Source: Bacteroidota bacterium (GTDB lineage Bacteria > Bacteroidota > Bacteroidia > Bacteroidales > UBA4417). Taken from it: 20,322 nucleotides of DNA. Of the stretch, positions 18,501 to 20,322 are shown one piece after another. Each line of letters opens with the position of its first letter. Positions within the stretch are counted from its first letter, which is position 1. The notes under the pieces are model-generated. The model saw only the letters and a list, made by a program, of their open reading frames with translations, was not told the origin of the DNA and searched no databases. Location of the stretch: contig JAIFMH010000320.1 of the NCBI GenBank assembly GCA_020048595.1, positions 1-20,322 on the forward strand, given 5' to 3'. The translations under genes were made by a program, and so were the position numbers.

Positions 18501-19174
18501 TCAGGTTAGGATATTTTGATTCAAAAGAAGCGGCAAATGCGCTGAAAGAATCTCTTAACACACCGGATATCTCCTATTACATTTCCGAAATCCCGTATAC
18601 GTCAGCAACTGATCAGCTACTGGCAGGATCGGAGTTTACACAAAACAAACAGGTAGACACCCAGATTTCCAAACAACCGGAAACCAAAGAGACTAAACAA
18701 CCGGAAACCAAAGAGACTAAACAACCGGAAACCAAAGAGACTAAACAACCGGAAGCCAAAGAAACAAAGCAACCCGAAGCTGATATTGCTGAAACAGTGA
18801 TAACTCCATCCATGGATTGTGAGGATAGCCTTCACCCGCAGAATGGATATTTTGTACAGGCTGGCGCGTTTAGAATAAAAGCAAACGCCGAAAGATTAGC
18901 AGCCAAACTGATTGCCACTACCGGAAAGAACTGGTTTATAGCTTGTGGAAAAGATCTCTATAAAGTCCGTCTTGGATACTTTACTACTAAACAGGAAGCG
19001 AAAGAAATTGCTAAAACTGTTAAAAACACAGGTATTGCATACTATGTAAACAAGCCAACGGGTGTGATTATTTCGGATCAGCAGGTGAAAAACACCGTTA
19101 TCCCTGAACAGAAACAAATATTGCCTGAACAGGTTATTAAAACTGAAAAAGAGCAGAAGCCTCAGGTAAAGTAG
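15530..19174 (+). CDS. Usher-like outer-membrane protein with SPOR domains, 5' part
   Basis: 1,214 codons. Signal peptide to about residue 48 (LLKAQ); an internal Met at residue 30 is a possible alternative start. An N-terminal usher-like domain covers about 55-190 (QIYLPISDMFQVLKIN, SIFINGKLI, then LELPVIKELR). A beta-barrel region with many alternating strands covers about 200-680 and contains a plug-like insert near 327-395 (PGWTVELYINN, GFYKFDIPLVYGSSNVEVRFYGPWG, LPKGEMQYTVAGA), which resembles the usher middle domain. C-terminal beta-sandwiches follow: one with an acidic Asn-rich loop (D690-E701), then a carboxypeptidase-regulatory-like fold (about 785-890). Next come Lys/Glu/Val linkers, SPOR 1 (950-1023), a KQPETKET tandem repeat (1048-1084) and SPOR 2 (1106-1175). 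It presumably secretes and assembles the DUF4402 subunits at the outer membrane. SPOR domains normally bind denuded peptidoglycan and are not part of known ushers. The stop at 19172-19174 is probably a frameshift artefact. Confidence 0.7.
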   Translation: MIFTPSHISCLIATKLPQRKVLNTHTRILMTVLLLVALLVSPVLLKAQDADDEYEEISVFLAVQGIGGYDITAIYKNDQIYLPISDMFQVLKINQKTSEFNDTISGFFLDENNKYIISQPGHSIFINGKLIQLSENELLNTETSSLALRLDQYGKLFGLDCKFNFNSLSVELKTNLELPVIKELRLEQMRKNISRLRGEIKVDTTYKRKYHLFRGGMADWSIYSTQITGGTTVTRASLGLGAEFLGGETNIELSYSTKTHFDKRQQLYRWRWANNDTKLVKQIIVGKINSQSIASIYSPLIGTVITNAPTSFRRSFGSYTMSDFTEPGWTVELYINNVVVDYTTADAKGFYKFDIPLVYGSSNVEVRFYGPWGEERLKKQTINVPYTFLPKGEMQYTVAGAMVDDSTHSLFTRAETNFGITRHLTLGGGFEYLSSITSAPSIPFVTGSAQIFNNFLLNGEYAYGVRTKALFSYSSPSDIVFDIDYAKYAEEQKAIIFNYLEERKVRVSIPISINKFKAYSRFAFIQNILKETNYSTAEATISTYVKGVSANFTGNANWLKDKEPYIYGNLALGFRFFHTLSVRPQVQYDFSNKEMIFTKLELEENFSPRCNLSLMWENNFRSNINTVELTFKYDLAFVQTTFNTRISKDYILTGQSARGSFAFGSGNGKVIADIRTQVGRAGVTVIPFLDINNNNRRDDDEPITSGMDLRINGGRILSDVKDSIIRILDLEPFASYMLEFSDTQFDNIAWQIKNKTVSILMDPNQFKLLEVPVKIMGEINGMIFIKTGSKIKAQGRILINIFDENGNFVASTQSESDGYYTYLGLAPGRYYAEVDSMQLKRLKYVSEPDRFDFEIFPSINGDIIDNIEFVLSKATAKVEEIAVVEKKEEELKPVVAEIAVVVAEKEEIKPVVKEEIPVAVKEAEKVAPVQKEVIIVTPPAEVVTKATEDHKFFIQGGAFIKQKNAERLVKDLSKLTSEKWFIEKEGEFFKVRLGYFDSKEAANALKESLNTPDISYYISEIPYTSATDQLLAGSEFTQNKQVDTQISKQPETKETKQPETKETKQPETKETKQPEAKETKQPEADIAETVITPSMDCEDSLHPQNGYFVQAGAFRIKANAERLAAKLIATTGKNWFIACGKDLYKVRLGYFTTKQEAKEIAKTVKNTGIAYYVNKPTGVIISDQQVKNTVIPEQKQILPEQVIKTEKEQKPQVK
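18671..18780 (+). repeat. 24-bp tandem repeat encoding KQPETKET
   Basis: Four full units of 24 bp plus a partial one begin at 18671, 18695, 18719, 18743 and 18767. The first three are identical; the later ones have diverged (Glu-Ala for Glu-Thr, synonymous changes). The repeat encodes a charged, proline-containing linker between SPOR 1 and SPOR 2. The unit length is a multiple of three, so copy-number change would alter linker length without breaking the frame. Confidence 0.92.
19147..19174 (+). other. Frameshift site in the usher-SPOR gene
   Basis: Frame 2 ends at TAG 19172-19174, while frame 1 is open from 19147 to 20019 and continues the same Lys/Glu/Pro/Val linker style (KPAEVIPPVEKPVAETKK). 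One extra A in the run at 19168-19170 would read Q-V-K-V-V-K-P straight through. The (V)VVxPP signature ahead of each downstream SPOR domain matches the IVTPP ahead of SPOR 1, which supports a single original protein of about 1,496 aa. Confidence 0.8.
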
Positions 19175-19272
19175 TAAAACCTGCTGAAGTTATACCTCCG
19201 GTCGAGAAGCCTGTAGCTGAAACTAAGAAAACGACTGAAAAAGCCAGAAAAGTAACTAAAGATGGTATTGTT

Positions 19273-20019
19273 GTGGTTCCTCCAATTGATGAATTGAACA
19301 ATGCACCTGTACCACTGAAATACTATATACAGGCCGGTGCTTTTGAATCAAAAGCTCATGCCGAACGCTTGTCACAGGATCAGCTGGCATTAACATTAAA
19401 ACGCTGGTTTATTGTGTACGAAGAAGGTTTGTACAAAGTAAGGCTAGGTTATTTTACAACTAAAGAAGCAGCCAAACATATTGAAGGAACACTTAATACA
19501 ACTGAAGTTCCTTATTACGTTGGCGGAACACCTGTAAATCCTGGCCCGGTTCAGAAACCGAATGGTTCAGATTTGAAGAATCAGAAAGTAAAATCCGGCC
19601 AGAAGACAAATCTGCCAGATAAAAAACAGGAGGAAAAACCAGCAACTGTTGTTGAGCCTGATAATACAAAAACAATAAAAGAAGAAACACCCAAAGGAAA
19701 ACCAGAAATAAAGGAAACAGAAAAACAAAGCAAAAGAAATGCTGTTGTTGTAGCGCCTCCAAGTGATAATTCAAACATACATAAGTTCTTTATACAAGCT
19801 GATGCATATACAACCAAAGCCAGCGCCGAAAAACTAGTTGCTGAACTTCTGGAGAAAACCCGTAAGGAATGGTTTATTGTTTATGAAGATAATCTGTATA
19901 AAGTGCGGCTGGGTTACTTTGAATCCAAAGATGAAGCAAAATATATGGAAGGAACGCTGAATACACCCGGTTCATCCTATTACATTGACGAGATTTCGCC
20001 GGGAGATTCAAAATATTGA
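19273..20019 (+). CDS. SPOR-repeat C-terminal part of the usher-like protein
   Basis: 248 codons from GTG 19273, which lies within the VVVPP signature and is unlikely to be a real start; the frame is open from 19147. It contains SPOR 3 (about residues 15-88: KYYIQAGAF, AERL, RWFIVYEEGLYKVRLGYF, ending PYYVGG), a charged linker, and SPOR 4 (about 172-240: KFFIQADAY, AEKL, EWFIVYEDNLYKVRLGYF, ending SYYIDE). There is no signal peptide, so alone it could not reach the periplasm. It makes sense only as the end of the usher-like protein. The SPOR fold binds glycan strands lacking stem peptides, typically at division septa. Read with the upstream part, the protein would have four SPOR domains. Confidence 0.8.
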   Translation: MVPPIDELNNAPVPLKYYIQAGAFESKAHAERLSQDQLALTLKRWFIVYEEGLYKVRLGYFTTKEAAKHIEGTLNTTEVPYYVGGTPVNPGPVQKPNGSDLKNQKVKSGQKTNLPDKKQEEKPATVVEPDNTKTIKEETPKGKPEIKETEKQSKRNAVVVAPPSDNSNIHKFFIQADAYTTKASAEKLVAELLEKTRKEWFIVYEDNLYKVRLGYFESKDEAKYMEGTLNTPGSSYYIDEISPGDSKY

Positions 20020-20050
20020 AAATTAGCAACAGGAACAGTTTCTATTTAAT

Positions 20051-20058
20051 TACTTTTG
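20051..20058 (+). promoter_or_regulatory. Candidate -7 promoter element of the pyrophosphatase gene
   Basis: TACTTTTG matches TAnnTTTG at all fixed positions and lies 34 nt before the ATG at 20093, a sensible distance for a short leader. The -33 element is not clear. The 73-nt gap after the usher fragment has no visible terminator, so read-through is possible. Confidence 0.4.
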
Positions 20059-20092
20059 CAAAACACCAAACCGAATTCAAAACATACCCGAA

Positions 20093-20322
20093 ATGGCAAA
20101 TAGAATAATGGATCCCATTGGCAAATTAATGGGTTTAAGATATAAATCTCATCCCTGGCATGGCGTTGATTTAGGCGAAGAAGCACCACAATGCCTTACT
20201 TGTTTTATTGAAATGGTTTCGACTGATACTGTTAAATATGAAGTAGATAAAGTGAGTGGTTACCTTAAACTTGACCGTCCGCAGAAATATTCGAACGTAG
20301 TACCTGCCATGTACGGTTTCCT
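20093..20322 (+). CDS. ppa: Inorganic pyrophosphatase, family I (partial, cut by window end)
   Basis: The first 76 codons of a soluble family I pyrophosphatase, which hydrolyses PPi to two phosphates in the cytoplasm and so drives biosynthetic reactions forward. The recognisable core is CFIEMVSTDTVKYEVDKVSGYLKLDR followed by YSNVVPAMYGF. It aligns with the family pattern V-I-E-I-P...KYE-x-DK-x-SG-x-L-x-x-DR...YP-x-NYG, whose Lys and Glu contact the substrate. An N-terminal extension of about 30 residues (WHGVDLGEEAPQ) precedes the core compared with the short E. coli enzyme. The catalytic Asp residues lie beyond the window. It is functionally unrelated to the surface locus and marks its right boundary. 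Confidence 0.88.
   Translation, partial: MANRIMDPIGKLMGLRYKSHPWHGVDLGEEAPQCLTCFIEMVSTDTVKYEVDKVSGYLKLDRPQKYSNVVPAMYGF

Noticed and set aside
18671..18780. Short regular repeats as a CRISPR array
   Set aside because: Units abut with no unique spacers and encode an in-frame protein repeat.
19273..19275. GTG as a true start of a separate SPOR-domain gene
   Set aside because: The codon lies inside a conserved VVVPP linker signature, coding continues upstream to 19147, and a separate protein would lack any export signal.

Overview
The window reads as a chromosomal segment of a member of the Bacteroidota. Three things point there: a type IX secretion (T9SS) C-terminal sorting domain on a giant surface protein, translation starts preceded by A-rich sequence rather than Shine-Dalgarno sites, and several perfect TAnnTTTG (-7) promoter elements. 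Base composition is moderately AT-rich throughout, with no sharp compositional break, and no rRNA, tRNA, CRISPR array or insertion sequence was seen.

Left part (1-2544): three small DUF4402-type subunit genes lie in tandem. The first (359-786) is broken: about 82 nt covering the signal peptide are missing. The second (890-1399) and third (1979-2488) are intact secreted proteins of 169 aa. The first and third share an almost identical leader around the ATG and similar terminator hairpins, so they look like duplicated stand-alone units. The spaces between hold terminators, possible promoter and operator elements, and one doubtful minus-strand coding remnant.

Central and right part (2966-20019): a cluster on the + strand that resembles a chaperone-usher fimbrial operon. 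In order it holds a PapD-like periplasmic chaperone; a giant modular beta-helix adhesin of about 3,690 aa ending in a T9SS sorting domain; a fourth DUF4402 subunit that lacks the N-terminal strand of the others; and an usher-like outer-membrane protein carrying four C-terminal SPOR (peptidoglycan-binding) domains. The adhesin stop overlaps the DUF4402 start by 4 nt, and that gene ends 3 nt before the usher start, so at least these three are probably translated as a coupled unit.

The adhesin and the usher are each split by an apparent single-base loss (near 5014 and near 19170). Both sides of each break stay coding and belong to the same domain pattern. The breaks are therefore either sequencing or assembly indels, or very recent mutations.

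Working model (inference): DUF4402 proteins are exported by Sec, held by the chaperone and polymerised through the usher into a surface fibre. The usher is tethered to the cell wall by its SPOR repeats, and a T9SS-exported giant adhesin is made alongside. The last gene, cut by the window edge (20093 onward), is a family I inorganic pyrophosphatase, a housekeeping gene with its own promoter element that marks the end of the locus.
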